From assembly GCF_000280905.1 (NCBI RefSeq), contig NZ_ALAP01000041.1, forward strand, positions 62,001 to 126,000: a DNA stretch of 64,000 nucleotides, in the 5' to 3' direction. This document shows, one piece after another, positions 35,882-45,932 of the stretch; position 1 is the first letter of the stretch, and each line of letters starts with the position of its first letter. A program made the position numbers and the translations under genes. Origin of the DNA: Streptomyces sp. AA1529. Lineage in GTDB: Bacteria > Actinomycetota > Actinomycetes > Streptomycetales > Streptomycetaceae. A model generated the notes under the pieces. It saw only the letters and a list, made by a program, of their open reading frames with translations. It did not search any database and was not told the origin of the DNA.

Positions 35882-37435
35882 GTGAAGCCCAGCGCGACAT
35901 CCCGCCGCCGCACCGTGCGGGCCTCAGCCGTGGGGGCCCTCGCGCTGGTCGCCGGGGTGCTGCCCGGTGCCGGATCGCAGGCGCAGGAACAGCGGACGCG
36001 GCTCACGGCAGACTACGCATGCGCCTTTCCCTCCGGCACCCGGCAGATCGAGGTCGAACTCTCCGGGCGGTTCCCCGCATCGGCCACCGCCGGGCAGCCC
36101 GTCCGGATCGGTGAGTTCCACGCCGATGTCGTCCTTCCGCGGCAGGCCCTGGAGAAGCTGCTGCCCGCCGGGACCGAGTCGGTGACCTCGGAGGCGGAGC
36201 TGACCGTGCAGGTGGCGCAGGGCGGCCGTTCCGCCGACGCGCGGTGGGACGCGCTGCGGGCCGACACCACCCCCGTCCCCGCCGGGCAGGACCTCACCCT
36301 CGCCCACCGCGGCACCGTGCCGCCGGTGACGGCGGCCCGCGGGGGAGAACTCGGCTTCACCGCCGGAGCCCTCGCGCTCGACGTCACGCCCGCCGCGCAG
36401 CAGCCCGACGGCGAGCAGCCCACCGGGGAGAAGACCGGGGACGGTCCCGGGGAGAAGCCCGCCACCACGCCGCCGGCCACCGCGCCGGTGCGGATCGGCT
36501 GCCGCCCCGCCGAGGGGCAGGAACTGCTGCTGGCCGCGGTGCGGATCGGCGGTCCGACCGACGGGGCCGACACCTCGGCGCCGCCCGCCCCGTCGGAGTC
36601 GCCCGACCCCTCCGCCTCGCACGAGCGGCCCGAGGACGAGCAGGACACCGCGCGCCGCGGAAACGGCCTCGACGTCGGCACGGCGCAGCTCCCGCCCGCC
36701 AAGCCCTGTGAACAGGAGCGGCCGGCCGGCGAACTGGACCGCTCCAAGCTGCCGGAGCCTCCCCCCGGCATCCCCGTACGGGAGAGTCCGATCGGAGGAA
36801 TCCATTGGTGTGCCGTCCCGGTGGCCGTGTCCAACGTGTACAAACTGCGGGGCGCCATGGTGATCAACGACCCGCGGGACGGTGCGACCACGGCGAACCT
36901 GCTCATCCAGAAGGAGTGGGCGGTCGGTCCGGGCTACAACCAGCTACGCCACCTGGGCGAGCTCGACCTGCCGGACGCCAGGGCGACCTTCCTGGACTTC
37001 GACTTCATGCCGGTTTCCGCCGGGATCGAGTTCACCAGCTCGCCGATGACCATCGTCACGGTGCAGCGCGGCTCCTCCGCGCCGAACTACGCCACCATCT
37101 ACCTGAGCCAGACCCTGCGGATGCACGACGTGAAGGTCAACGGGGTGCCGCTGGACGTGGGGCCGCGCTGCCGCACCGCCCGGCCCGTCGAGCTGGAACT
37201 CAAGGGCAAGCAGCCCGAGTACGAGGTGCTCAAGGGCGGCATCCTGCGGGCGAAGTTCGAGATCCCGCCCTTCACCGGCTGCGGAACCGGCGGCGAGGAC
37301 CTCGATCCGCTCTTCACCGCCTCCCTCTCCGGCGGCGGCAACTATCTCAAGCTGGTCCAGGGACCCCCCTGCCTGATGCGGCCCGGCGGCCTGGGCTGTG
37401 TCGCCCCGCCCAAGGTCCCGGAGCTGCCGAAGTGA
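35882..37435 (+). CDS. Large secreted protein preceding the mce operon (DUF6801-like)
   Basis: Exported protein of 517 residues. Signal peptide around RRRTVRASAVGALALVAGVL. N-terminal domain: RLTADYACAFPSGTRQIEVE with repeated beta-strands, resembling DUF6801. A Pro/Glu/Asp-rich linker follows (about residues 175-290, e.g. PTGEKTGDGPGEKPATTPPA). The C-terminal 200 residues include IHWCAVPVAVSNVYKLRGAM and the two-Cys region shared with the secreted protein at 32539. GTG at 35882 follows gaggag. Only 37 bases separate it from mceG, so it is probably the first gene of the operon. A role in handling the transported lipid outside the membrane is a guess from position. Confidence 0.82.
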   Translation: MKPSATSRRRTVRASAVGALALVAGVLPGAGSQAQEQRTRLTADYACAFPSGTRQIEVELSGRFPASATAGQPVRIGEFHADVVLPRQALEKLLPAGTESVTSEAELTVQVAQGGRSADARWDALRADTTPVPAGQDLTLAHRGTVPPVTAARGGELGFTAGALALDVTPAAQQPDGEQPTGEKTGDGPGEKPATTPPATAPVRIGCRPAEGQELLLAAVRIGGPTDGADTSAPPAPSESPDPSASHERPEDEQDTARRGNGLDVGTAQLPPAKPCEQERPAGELDRSKLPEPPPGIPVRESPIGGIHWCAVPVAVSNVYKLRGAMVINDPRDGATTANLLIQKEWAVGPGYNQLRHLGELDLPDARATFLDFDFMPVSAGIEFTSSPMTIVTVQRGSSAPNYATIYLSQTLRMHDVKVNGVPLDVGPRCRTARPVELELKGKQPEYEVLKGGILRAKFEIPPFTGCGTGGEDLDPLFTASLSGGGNYLKLVQGPPCLMRPGGLGCVAPPKVPELPK

Positions 37436-37472
37436 CGCCGCGCAGAACACCGCACCGGGAGGGGGCACGGGG

Positions 37473-38567
37473 ATGGGCATCGAAGTAGCCGTCCGGGGGC
37501 TGACCAAGTCCTACGGCACCAAGAACATCTGGCAGGACATCACGCTGACCCTGCCCGCCGGGGAGGTCAGCGTCATGCTGGGGCCCTCCGGCACGGGCAA
37601 GACCGTCTTCCTCAAGTCGCTGATCGGACTGGTGGAACCCGAGCAGGGCAGCGTACTGGTCGACGGCGTCGACATGGTGCGCAGCCGGGAGCGCGATGTG
37701 TACGAGGCGCGCAAGACATTCGGGCTGATGTTCCAGGACGGGGCGCTGTTCGGCTCGATGAACCTGTTCGACAACATCGCCTTCCCGCTGCGCGAGCACA
37801 CCAGGAAGAAGGAGTCCGAGATCCGCCGCATCGTCATGGAGCGGCTGGACATGGTGGGGCTGATCGGCGACGAGGGCAAGCTGCCCGGCGAGATATCCGG
37901 CGGGATGCGCAAACGCGCCGGTCTCGCCCGGGCCCTGGTGCTCGACCCGCAGATCATCCTGTGCGACGAGCCCGATTCCGGGCTCGACCCCGTGCGCACC
38001 GCCTTCACCTCGCAGCTGCTGATCGACCTCAACGCGCAGATCGACGCGACGATGCTGATCGTCACCCACAACCTCGACATCGCGGCGACGGTCCCCGACA
38101 ACATGGGGATGCTCTTCCGCCGCCGCCTGGTCACCTTCGGACCCCGGGAGGTGTTGCTGACCAGCGAGGAACCGGTCGTCGCGCAGTTCCTCAGCGGCAG
38201 CCGGAGCGGCCCCATCGGGATGTCCGAGGAGAAGGACGCGGCCGCCCTCGCCCGGGAGGCCGACGCGCCGGCCCCCGGACCGCTGAACGCAGTGCCGCGG
38301 AAGCTCGTCCCGCAGCTCGAACCCACCCCCGGGCTGCCCGAGCGGCAGGCCGTGCGGCGCCGCCGGGAGCGGGTGCGGGACCTGCTCGACGAACTGCCGC
38401 CGGCCGCGCGCCACGCGATCGAGGCCGACCTGGCGCAGGACCTGGCGCCGCTGCCGCAGCGCACCAGCACCGTGCGCCGGGACGCCGCCGATCCGCACGC
38501 GCCGACCCTTTCCGCCGGCCTGGCGCATCCGGCGGGGGCCGAGCCGGAGCCGAAGGAGCGGTCATGA
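37473..38567 (+). CDS. MceG/MlaF-like ATPase of the Mce transporter
   Basis: ABC ATPase of 364 residues that powers lipid import by the YrbE/Mce complex. Walker A GPSGTGKTVFLKS, Q-loop in FQDGALFGSMNLFDNIAFPL (the MlaF-type DGALF), signature ISGGMRKRAGLARAL, Walker B IILCDEPDSGLDP and switch His in IVTHNL are all intact. The last 100 residues (after about 265) are a charged, helix-rich extension. ATG at 37473 follows gggaggggg. Its stop overlaps the first permease start (ATGA). In mycobacteria MceG is usually encoded away from mce loci; here it leads the operon as in Streptomyces. Confidence 0.95.
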   Translation: MGIEVAVRGLTKSYGTKNIWQDITLTLPAGEVSVMLGPSGTGKTVFLKSLIGLVEPEQGSVLVDGVDMVRSRERDVYEARKTFGLMFQDGALFGSMNLFDNIAFPLREHTRKKESEIRRIVMERLDMVGLIGDEGKLPGEISGGMRKRAGLARALVLDPQIILCDEPDSGLDPVRTAFTSQLLIDLNAQIDATMLIVTHNLDIAATVPDNMGMLFRRRLVTFGPREVLLTSEEPVVAQFLSGSRSGPIGMSEEKDAAALAREADAPAPGPLNAVPRKLVPQLEPTPGLPERQAVRRRRERVRDLLDELPPAARHAIEADLAQDLAPLPQRTSTVRRDAADPHAPTLSAGLAHPAGAEPEPKERS

Positions 38568-39418
38568 CGGCGACCGAGCACACTCCGCAGCCCCCCGGCG
38601 AGAGACCCGGGGAGCCGCCGTCCGCGGCTCCGCCCGCTGCCGGGACACCCGCGCCGGGCCTCGGATTCCTGCGGGAGCCGGGCAAGCTGTTCGCGCTGTC
38701 GCTCACGGTGCTTCGCGCGGTCTTCCGGCGGCCCTTCCAGTTCCGGGAGTTCGTCGAGCAGTTCTGGTTCATCGCGAGCGTCACCATTCTGCCCGCCGCA
38801 CTGGTCTCGATCCCGTTCGGCGCCGTCATCGCCCTCCAGGTCGGCTCGCTGACCAGTCAGATCAGCGCGCAGTCCTTCACCGGCGCGGCCAGCGTGCTCG
38901 TCAACATCCAGCAGGCCAGCCCGCTGATCGTCGCCCTGCTGATCTCCGGGGCGGCCGGCTCGGCGATCTGCGCCGACCTCGGCTCCCGCACCATCCGCGA
39001 GGAACTGGACGCGATGGAGGTGATGGGCGTCTCGCCCATCCAGCGGCTGGTGGTGCCCCGCGTGCTGGCCACCGTCTGCGTGGCGGTCCTGCTCAACGGC
39101 ATGGTCTCGGTGGTCGGCACCCTCGGCGGCTACTTCTTCAACGTCGTCCTCCAGGACGGCACTCCGGGCGCCTACCTCGCCAGCTTCTCGGCGCTCGCCC
39201 AGCTGCCGGATCTCTACATCAGCGAGATCAAGGCCCTGGTCTTCGGGTTCATCGCCGGGATCGTCGCCTCCTACCGAGGGCTCAACCCGCGCGGCGGGCC
39301 CAAGGGAGTGGGGGACGCCGTCAACCAGTCCGTCGTCATCACCTTCCTCCTCCTCTTCTTCGTCAACATGGTTCTCACCGGCATCTACCTCCAGCTCGTC
39401 CCGCCGAAGGGGGTGTGA
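38564..39418 (+). CDS. YrbE-type permease A (MlaE family)
   Basis: Membrane permease of 284 residues, first of a pair. After a Pro-rich cytoplasmic N-terminus (about 35 residues) come the interface helix and five or so membrane segments (e.g. VTILPAALVSIPFGAVIALQ, LIVALLISGAAGSAICADLG, VITFLLLFFVNMVLTGIY). IREELDAMEVMGVSPIQRLV is the MlaE/YrbE coupling loop that contacts the ATPase. ATG at 38564 overlaps the mceG stop, and the next permease starts three bases after its stop. Confidence 0.95.
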   Translation: MTATEHTPQPPGERPGEPPSAAPPAAGTPAPGLGFLREPGKLFALSLTVLRAVFRRPFQFREFVEQFWFIASVTILPAALVSIPFGAVIALQVGSLTSQISAQSFTGAASVLVNIQQASPLIVALLISGAAGSAICADLGSRTIREELDAMEVMGVSPIQRLVVPRVLATVCVAVLLNGMVSVVGTLGGYFFNVVLQDGTPGAYLASFSALAQLPDLYISEIKALVFGFIAGIVASYRGLNPRGGPKGVGDAVNQSVVITFLLLFFVNMVLTGIYLQLVPPKGV

Positions 39419-39421
39419 GCC

Positions 39422-40243
39422 ATGGCCCGCACCGTCACCGGACGCCTCTTCGGCTGGCTCGACGAGCCCGGCGACCAACTGCTCTTCTACCTCCGCGCGC
39501 TGCTGTGGGTCCCCAAGACCCTCCTGCGGTATCTGCGCGAGGTCCAGCGCCTGCTCGCCCAGGTGGCGTTCGGCAGCGGAGGGCTGGGCGTGATCGGCGG
39601 CACCGTCGGCGTGATGATCGCGATGACCCTCTTCACCGGCACCGTGGTCGGCCTGCAGGGCTACGCGGCACTCAACCAGATCGGCACCGAAGCCTTCACC
39701 GGCTTCATCTCCGCCTACTTCAACACCCGGGAGATCGCGCCCCTGGTCGCGGGCCTGGCGCTGTCGGCCACCCTGGGAGCCGGGTTCACCGCGCAACTGG
39801 GCGCCATGCGGATCAACGAGGAGATCGACGCACTCGACAGCATGGGCATCCGCTCCATGCCCTACCTCGTCACCACCCGCATCATCGCCGGAGTCGTCGG
39901 CATCATCCCGCTCTACGGCATCGGCCTGCTCAGCTCCTATCTCTCCTCCAGGTTCATCACCGTCTTCTACAACGGCCAGTCGGCGGGCACCTACGACCAC
40001 TACTTCGGGCTGTTCCTCTCCCCGACCGACGTGCTGCTCTCGTTCCTGAAGGTCTTCGTCTTCAGCGTCATGGTGATCCTCACCCACTGCTACTACGGCT
40101 ACCGCGCCACCGGCGGTCCCGCGGGTGTCGGCATCGCGGTGGGCCGCTCGGTGCGCAACGCGATCGTGCTGATCAGCGTCACCGACTTCTTCCTCAGCCT
40201 CGCCCTGTGGGGCGCCACCACCACCGTGAAGGTGGCCGGATGA
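39422..40243 (+). CDS. YrbE-type permease B (MlaE family)
   Basis: Second permease, 273 residues, expected to pair with permease A as the membrane core of the Mce transporter. Family coupling motif INEEIDALDSMGIRSMPYLV is present. Helices: VIGGTVGVMIAMTLFTGTVV, LVAGLALSATLGAGFTAQLG, IIAGVVGIIPLYGIGLLSSY, LKVFVFSVMVILTHCYYGY and the final NAIVLISVTDFFLSLALWG. ATG at 39422. The stop overlaps the mceA start as ATGA. Confidence 0.95.
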   Translation: MARTVTGRLFGWLDEPGDQLLFYLRALLWVPKTLLRYLREVQRLLAQVAFGSGGLGVIGGTVGVMIAMTLFTGTVVGLQGYAALNQIGTEAFTGFISAYFNTREIAPLVAGLALSATLGAGFTAQLGAMRINEEIDALDSMGIRSMPYLVTTRIIAGVVGIIPLYGIGLLSSYLSSRFITVFYNGQSAGTYDHYFGLFLSPTDVLLSFLKVFVFSVMVILTHCYYGYRATGGPAGVGIAVGRSVRNAIVLISVTDFFLSLALWGATTTVKVAG

Positions 40244-41508
40244 GCGCCGCCGCACCGCGCCGCAGACTGGCAGGGGTGGCCCTGCTGCTCGTCCCCGCGC
40301 TGCTGATCTGGCTCTCGGTGGCCGTCTACGACAAGCAGTTCACGGACGCGGCCGAGATCACCGTGGAGACCTCGCAGGCGGGGCACGAGATGCACGTCAA
40401 CACCGATGTGAAGCTGCGCGGCGTGGTGGTCGGACAGGTACGGGAGATCACCTCGGACGGCAAGGGCGCCCGGCTGCGGGTAGCGCTGCAGCCCGACAAG
40501 CTCGCGCACATCCCCGCCGACGTGCGCGCCCAGATGCTGCCCACCACCGTCTTCGGGCAGCGCTACGTCGCCCTCGTCCCGCCCCGGAACCCGGCGCCCC
40601 GGCCGATCGAGGCCGGGGCCACCGTCCCGCAGGACCGCAGCCGCAACGCCATCGAACTGGAGCAGGTCCTGGACCACCTGCTGCCCACCCTCACCGCCGT
40701 GCAGCCGCAGAAGCTCGCGGCCACCCTGACCGCCGTCTCCCAGGCGCTGGAGGGCCGCGGCAGCAGGCTCGGGGACAACCTCGTCGCGCTGGACCGCTAT
40801 CTGAAGAAGCTCAACCCCCACCTCCCGGCCCTCAACCAGGACATCAAGGAGCTGGTGAAGGTCAGCCACCTGTACGCCGACACCGCGCCCGGGGTGCTCG
40901 ACGCGCTCTCCGACTTCGCCACCACCAGCAGCACCCTGGTGGAGAAGGCCGACGACCTGGCCACCGCCTACGGCACCACCACCGGTACCGCCCGCGAACT
41001 GACCGGGTTCCTGCGGGCGAACCGGGAGAACATCATCCGGCTGGCCGGAGCGAGCCGCCCCACGCTGCGGATCCTGGCCGCCCGGTCCCCGTCCTTCCCC
41101 TGCACGCTGCGCACCCTCGCCAACTTCGTGCCCGTGATGGACCAGGCGCTGGGCAAGGGCAGCGACCGCCCGGGGCTGCACGTCGACCTGGAGGTCACCC
41201 GCTCCCGCGGCGCCTACCGCCCCGGCGAGGACACCCCCGCCTACGGCGGGGAGGCCGGCCAGGGCCCCCGCTGCTACTCGGCCCCCTACCTCGGTCCGGC
41301 GGACGGCACCGCCGCCGGGGAGAAGCGCACCGAACCGGCCGGTGAGGGCGCCACCATCGCCGATGCACGGGGCGGTGCCGGGATGCCCAACTCGCCACAG
41401 GAGAACCAGCTCATCAACGAGGTGCTGGCGCCGTCGAAGAACCTGCCGGACTGGAGCAGCGTCCTGGTCGGGCCGACCCTGCGCGGCACGGAGGTGAGAC
41501 TCAAGTGA
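40240..41508 (+). CDS. MceA-like lipid-transport protein
   Basis: First of six consecutive MCE-domain proteins, 422 residues. One N-terminal membrane anchor (GVALLLVPALLIWLSVAV), then the MCE domain with NTDVKLRGVVVGQVREIT and TTVFGQRYVALVPP (about residues 45-125). A long helical region follows, ending with the single-Cys SFPCTLRTLANF and a Gly/Pro/Glu-rich tail. Known Mce proteins form a hexameric tunnel across the envelope for lipid import. Start at 40240 shares ATGA with the permease stop; end overlaps mceB (GTGA). Confidence 0.93.
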   Translation: MSAAAPRRRLAGVALLLVPALLIWLSVAVYDKQFTDAAEITVETSQAGHEMHVNTDVKLRGVVVGQVREITSDGKGARLRVALQPDKLAHIPADVRAQMLPTTVFGQRYVALVPPRNPAPRPIEAGATVPQDRSRNAIELEQVLDHLLPTLTAVQPQKLAATLTAVSQALEGRGSRLGDNLVALDRYLKKLNPHLPALNQDIKELVKVSHLYADTAPGVLDALSDFATTSSTLVEKADDLATAYGTTTGTARELTGFLRANRENIIRLAGASRPTLRILAARSPSFPCTLRTLANFVPVMDQALGKGSDRPGLHVDLEVTRSRGAYRPGEDTPAYGGEAGQGPRCYSAPYLGPADGTAAGEKRTEPAGEGATIADARGGAGMPNSPQENQLINEVLAPSKNLPDWSSVLVGPTLRGTEVRLK

Positions 41509-42536
41509 AACGCGCCTCCCTCGCCGGGCCGCTCGTCAAGTCGCTCGTCTTCATCCTGGTGACCTCCCTCGCCACCGCCGTGCTCGCGCTCAGCATCTCC
41601 GACACGGGGGTGGGCGAGACCGACTCCTACCGTGCCCGGTTCACCGATGTGACCGGTCTGGTGGAGGGCGACAGCGTACGGATCGCCGGGGTGCGGGTCG
41701 GCAAGGTCGAGGAGATCGGCGTCGTCGACCACCGGATCGCCGAAGTGCGGTTCTCCGTGGAGAAGGGCCGCGCCGTGCCCGCCTCGGCACACGCCTCCGT
41801 GAAGTACCTCAACATGGTGGGGCAACGGTATGTGGACCTGAAGCGCGGCAGCGGACCCGTCGGGCGCACCCTGGCCACGGGCGGCACCATTCCGCTGAGC
41901 CGCACCACACCGGCGCTCGACCTCACCCAGCTCTTCAACGGTTTCAAACCGCTCTTCCAGGGGCTCTCGCCCGAGGACACCAACCAGCTCGCCGGAGAGA
42001 TCATCAGCGTCCTCCAGGGCGAGGGCGGCACCGTCACCTCGCTGGTCGGCCACATCAGCTCGCTGACCACCACCCTCGCCCGGCGCGACAAGGTCATCGG
42101 CTCACTGATCAAGAACCTGAACTCGGTGCTCAAGACGGTCAACACCAGGGAGAAGGGCTTCAACGAGCTCATCACCAGCCTGCGCGACCTGGTGTCCGGC
42201 TTCGCCGAGGACCGCGAGCCGCTGGGCGACGCGGTCACCGCCATGGGCGGGCTGGCCACCACCACGGCCGGACTGCTGGAGGAAGGCCGGGCGCCGCTGA
42301 AGAAGGACATCCGCCAGTTGGGCCGGCTCTCCCGACAACTCGACAAGGGCACACCGCAGTTCGAGACATTCCTGCGCACGTCGCCGGAGAAGATGAGGAC
42401 GCTCGCGCGGCTCGCGTCCTACGGCTCCTGGTTCAACACCTACCTGTGCGAAGCGAGGACGAGCGGACTGACCATGGCCGACGGCAGCGAACCACCCACC
42501 GGCATCGCCGTCACCCAGTCGAGGTGCCGGTCATGA
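41505..42536 (+). CDS. MceB-like lipid-transport protein
   Basis: Second MCE protein, 343 residues. Membrane anchor [23 protein letters not shown] core [20 protein letters not shown] and [17 protein letters not shown], then helices rich in polar residues. It ends with the family-typical [15 protein letters not shown] and a Cys near the C-terminus (QSRCRS). GTG at 41505 overlaps the mceA stop by four bases, and its own stop overlaps mceC by four bases. Confidence 0.93.
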   Translation: MKRASLAGPLVKSLVFILVTSLATAVLALSISDTGVGETDSYRARFTDVTGLVEGDSVRIAGVRVGKVEEIGVVDHRIAEVRFSVEKGRAVPASAHASVKYLNMVGQRYVDLKRGSGPVGRTLATGGTIPLSRTTPALDLTQLFNGFKPLFQGLSPEDTNQLAGEIISVLQGEGGTVTSLVGHISSLTTTLARRDKVIGSLIKNLNSVLKTVNTREKGFNELITSLRDLVSGFAEDREPLGDAVTAMGGLATTTAGLLEEGRAPLKKDIRQLGRLSRQLDKGTPQFETFLRTSPEKMRTLARLASYGSWFNTYLCEARTSGLTMADGSEPPTGIAVTQSRCRS

Positions 42537-43579
42537 GCGGCCGCACGGGACGCCGGCTGCCCCGCCTCAAGCCGATGTCGCAGCGCAACCCGATCGCCGT
42601 CTGCCTGGTCGGGTTCCTCTTCCTCGCCCTGCTGGGCACCGCCGTCTACCGCGTCGACGACCTGCCGCTCATCGGCGGCGGCACCACCTACACGGCCGAG
42701 TTCACCGAGGCGGCCGGGCTGCGGGCCGGGAACGAGGTACGGGTCGCGGGCGTGAAGGTCGGCGAGGTCTCCGCCGTCGCGCTCGACGGCGCCAAGGTCG
42801 CCGTCGAATTCGAGGTCGAGGACACCTGGGTGGGCAACGCCAGCCGCGCCGCCATCAGCATCCGCACCCTGCTCGGGGAGAAGTTCCTGGCCCTCGATCC
42901 GCTCGGCACCGGCCGCCAGGATCCCGGCCGGCGCATCCCCGCCAGCCGCACCACCTCTCCCTACGACGTCACCCAGGCGTTCACCGGGCTCGGCCGCACC
43001 TTCGAGGAGATCGACTCCGAGAAGCTGGCCAAGAGCTTCCAGGCCGTCTCCGACACCTTCGAGAACACCCCCGAGGACGTACGCGGAGCCGCCGAGGGAC
43101 TGTCCGCGCTCTCCCGCACCATCTCGTCGCGGGACACGGAACTGGCCCAACTGCTGCGCGGCAGCAAGAAGCTGACCCGCACCCTCAAGGAGCGCCGCGC
43201 GGACTTCAGCACGCTGCTGCGGGACGGCAACCAGCTGCTGGCCGAGGTCCGCGCCCGCCGCGCCGCCATCCACCGGCTCTTCACCGGAACCCGCGACCTG
43301 GGAACCGAACTGACCGGACTGGTCGACGACAACAACAAGCAGCTGGGCCCCACCCTGCGCGCCCTGGACCGGGTCACCGACGTCCTGCACAAGAACCGCA
43401 ACCGGCTCGACGCGGCGCTGAAGGTCGCGGGCCCCTACTACCGCCTCATCGGCAACACACTCGGCAACGGCCACTGGTTCGACAGCTATCTGTGCGGTCT
43501 CGTACCCGCTCGGTACCTGCCTCCCGGCACCCCGCCCGAGAACGACTGCCGGCCGCCGAAACCGGGAGGCAAGAGCTGA
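42533..43579 (+). CDS. MceC-like lipid-transport protein
   Basis: Third MCE protein, 348 residues. N-terminal anchor [23 protein letters not shown] core [20 protein letters not shown] and [17 protein letters not shown], followed by helical coils with [20 protein letters not shown] and a terminal [20 protein letters not shown], the usual C-terminal aromatic/Cys signature. ATG at 42533 is in an ATGA junction with mceB; the next start shares one base with its stop (TGATG). Confidence 0.93.
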   Translation: MSGRTGRRLPRLKPMSQRNPIAVCLVGFLFLALLGTAVYRVDDLPLIGGGTTYTAEFTEAAGLRAGNEVRVAGVKVGEVSAVALDGAKVAVEFEVEDTWVGNASRAAISIRTLLGEKFLALDPLGTGRQDPGRRIPASRTTSPYDVTQAFTGLGRTFEEIDSEKLAKSFQAVSDTFENTPEDVRGAAEGLSALSRTISSRDTELAQLLRGSKKLTRTLKERRADFSTLLRDGNQLLAEVRARRAAIHRLFTGTRDLGTELTGLVDDNNKQLGPTLRALDRVTDVLHKNRNRLDAALKVAGPYYRLIGNTLGNGHWFDSYLCGLVPARYLPPGTPPENDCRPPKPGGKS

Positions 43580-44742
43580 TGCGCGCGATCACCACCGGCG
43601 GCCGCAGGCCGCTGCGGGCCCGCACACTCGTGCTGGCCACCGTCCTGACCCTGCTGCTCGGCGCCGGGGCCGGCGGAGCGACCGTGCTCGGCGGTTCGCA
43701 CGGCATGCGCGTCACCGCCTGGTTCGACCGGGCCGTGGGCGTCTACGAGGGGTCCGACCTGCGGGTGCTGGGCGTGCGCGTCGGCCGGGTGGAGGCGGTC
43801 GAGCCGCACGGAAAGCGAGTGGAGGTCACCCTCCTGGTGGACGAGGGCGTGCGGCTGCCCGCCGACGCGCGCGCCGTCGTCATCGCACCCAGCCTGGTCT
43901 CCGACCGCTATGTGCAGCTCACCCCCGCCTACACGAAGGGACCCCGGCTCGCGGACGCCGCGGTCCTGCCCTCGGGCCGCAACTCCGTACCGCTGGAGGT
44001 CGACGAGCTGTACGCGAGCATCACCGAACTCAGCGACGCGCTCGGGCCCGACGGCGCCAACTCCGACGGCGCCCTCTCCGATCTCCTCACCGTGGGCGCG
44101 GAGAACCTGGACGGCAACGGAAAGGCGCTCGGCAAGTCCGTCGAGGAGTTCGGCAAGGCCGCCAAGACGCTCAACGGGAACAGCGGCGACCTCTTCAGCA
44201 CCGTCAGCTACCTGAAGTCCTTCACCTCCATGCTCAAGCGCAACGACAAACGCGTGCGCGAGGCCGAGCGCCAGCTGGGCGACGTCACCACCTTCCTGGC
44301 CGAGGACAAGGAGAACCTCGCCCAGGCGCTGTCCCAACTCGGCACGGCACTGGGCAAGGTGAAGAAGTTCATCAAGGACAACCGCGGCGACCTGAAGAAG
44401 AACGTCAAGAAGCTCGCGCCGATCACCCGCACCCTCGTCGAGCAGCGCGCCTCCCTCGCCGAGGCCCTCGACACCGCGCCGCTGGCCGCCGACAACTTCC
44501 TGCGGGCCTACAACCCGCGCCGGGGCACCCTCGACAACCGCGCCGACATCAACGAGATCAGCACCGGCGGCCCCCTCACCCCGACCGGCGGTGCGGCCTC
44601 CGGCGGCACCGCCGGACTGGTGCCCGTCACTCCCGAGGAGCGCAAGGCATTGCCCGCCGTGCCACTGCCACCGACCGGCACCGTCTACGGCACCCCGGAC
44701 GGCGAACGGCGGGACGCCGCCGGTGAGGAGGCCGACGAATGA
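43579..44742 (+). CDS. MceD-like lipid-transport protein
   Basis: Fourth MCE protein, 387 residues. Anchor [23 protein letters not shown] core [20 protein letters not shown] and [20 protein letters not shown]. The long helical region runs to about residue 320 and the C-terminus is a Gly/Thr/Pro-rich tail of about 60 residues. It overlaps mceE by four bases (ATGA). No catalytic residues are expected in this family; subunits act structurally as a lipid channel. Confidence 0.92.
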   Translation: MRAITTGGRRPLRARTLVLATVLTLLLGAGAGGATVLGGSHGMRVTAWFDRAVGVYEGSDLRVLGVRVGRVEAVEPHGKRVEVTLLVDEGVRLPADARAVVIAPSLVSDRYVQLTPAYTKGPRLADAAVLPSGRNSVPLEVDELYASITELSDALGPDGANSDGALSDLLTVGAENLDGNGKALGKSVEEFGKAAKTLNGNSGDLFSTVSYLKSFTSMLKRNDKRVREAERQLGDVTTFLAEDKENLAQALSQLGTALGKVKKFIKDNRGDLKKNVKKLAPITRTLVEQRASLAEALDTAPLAADNFLRAYNPRRGTLDNRADINEISTGGPLTPTGGAASGGTAGLVPVTPEERKALPAVPLPPTGTVYGTPDGERRDAAGEEADE

Positions 44743-45932
44743 GCCCTGTCCGCGGCGGGCCCGGGTCCCGGGCCGCACGCGTCGGCACCGGCGTCACCGC
44801 GGCCGCCGTCGCCGCAGCCCTCGGCCTCATGCTGCTGGGCGGCGGGGCCGACCTGCCGCGCTTCACCGGGATCGAGGACCTGCCGCTGCCCGGCGGCGCC
44901 GACCTGGGCGACCACCCCTACGAGGTGACCGCCGAGTTCGGCGACGTGCTCAGCCTGGTCCCGCAGTCCGCGGTGAAGGTCAACGACGTCACCGTAGGGA
45001 AGGTCACCGACATCTCCCTCTCCGGAAAGGGCTGGACGGCCGAGGTCACCATGCGGGTCAACGGCGACGTCCAGCTCCCCCGCAAGCCCTACGCGCGCAT
45101 CGAGCAGTCCAGCCTGCTCGGCGAGAAGTACGTACAGCTCCTCGCCCCGCCGGAGGAGAAGGAGAAGGACACCGCGTCCCCCTCGGCGGCCCGCCCGGCC
45201 GTGGCGCACGGCCCCGGCCGGGACACCCGCATCCCGCTCTCCCGCACCAACCGCAACCCCGAGGTCGAAGAGGTGCTCGGCGCGCTGTCGATGCTGCTCA
45301 ACGGCGGCGGCGTCAACCAGCTCAAGACCATCACCACCGAGCTGAACAAGGCCCTGGACGGCAACGAGGAGGAGGTCAGATCCGTGCTCGGCCGCGTCGA
45401 CAAGCTGGTGGGGAACCTCGACCGGCACAAGGGCGACATCACCCGGGCCCTGGACGGCGTCAACCGGCTCTCCGCGACCCTCGCCGCCCGGAAGAAGAGC
45501 ATCGGCACCGTGCTGACCGACGTCAGCCCGGGACTGACCACCCTGGAGGACCAGCGGGGCCAGCTCATGACGATGCTCCGCTCCCTCGACACCCTCTCCG
45601 AGGTCGCCGTGGACACCGTCGACCGCAGCAAGGACGACATCGTCGCCGACCTCAAGGCCCTCGCGCCCACTCTGCGGCGGCTCGCCGACTCCGGCCAGGA
45701 CCTGCCCGACTCCCTCCAGGTGCTGTTCACGTATCCGTTCACCGACGAGGTGCTGCGCGGCGTCAAGGGCGACTACCTCAACCTGTACCTGAACGTGGCG
45801 GCGCCGCCCGGCACCACGCTGACCCCGCCGCTGGAGGAGGAGCCGATTCCGCAGGATCCGGGCGCAGCCGGGAGCGGCGGTGCGGCTCCGCTCCCGCTCC
45901 CCGCCGTCGACGCCACCGGAGGCGAGGGCTGA
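44739..45932 (+). CDS. MceE-like protein without the usual lipobox Cys
   Basis: Fifth MCE protein, 397 residues. The N-terminal hydrophobic segment [20 protein letters not shown] is followed by [20 protein letters not shown] and the MCE core [20 protein letters not shown] and [17 protein letters not shown]. In many actinobacteria this fifth member is a lipoprotein (LprK type) with a Cys at the end of the hydrophobic core; here the position reads LLGGGA, so lipidation looks lost and it is probably anchored by an uncleaved helix. Start in an ATGA overlap with mceD; stop shares a base with mceF. Confidence 0.92.
   Translation: MSPVRGGPGSRAARVGTGVTAAAVAAALGLMLLGGGADLPRFTGIEDLPLPGGADLGDHPYEVTAEFGDVLSLVPQSAVKVNDVTVGKVTDISLSGKGWTAEVTMRVNGDVQLPRKPYARIEQSSLLGEKYVQLLAPPEEKEKDTASPSAARPAVAHGPGRDTRIPLSRTNRNPEVEEVLGALSMLLNGGGVNQLKTITTELNKALDGNEEEVRSVLGRVDKLVGNLDRHKGDITRALDGVNRLSATLAARKKSIGTVLTDVSPGLTTLEDQRGQLMTMLRSLDTLSEVAVDTVDRSKDDIVADLKALAPTLRRLADSGQDLPDSLQVLFTYPFTDEVLRGVKGDYLNLYLNVAAPPGTTLTPPLEEEPIPQDPGAAGSGGAAPLPLPAVDATGGEG

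Noticed and set aside
37511..40255. 914-residue minus-strand frame across the mceG and yrbE genes
   Set aside because: Antisense to three well-supported genes. Its Asp/Glu/Gly/His-rich character is the mirror of membrane-protein codons.
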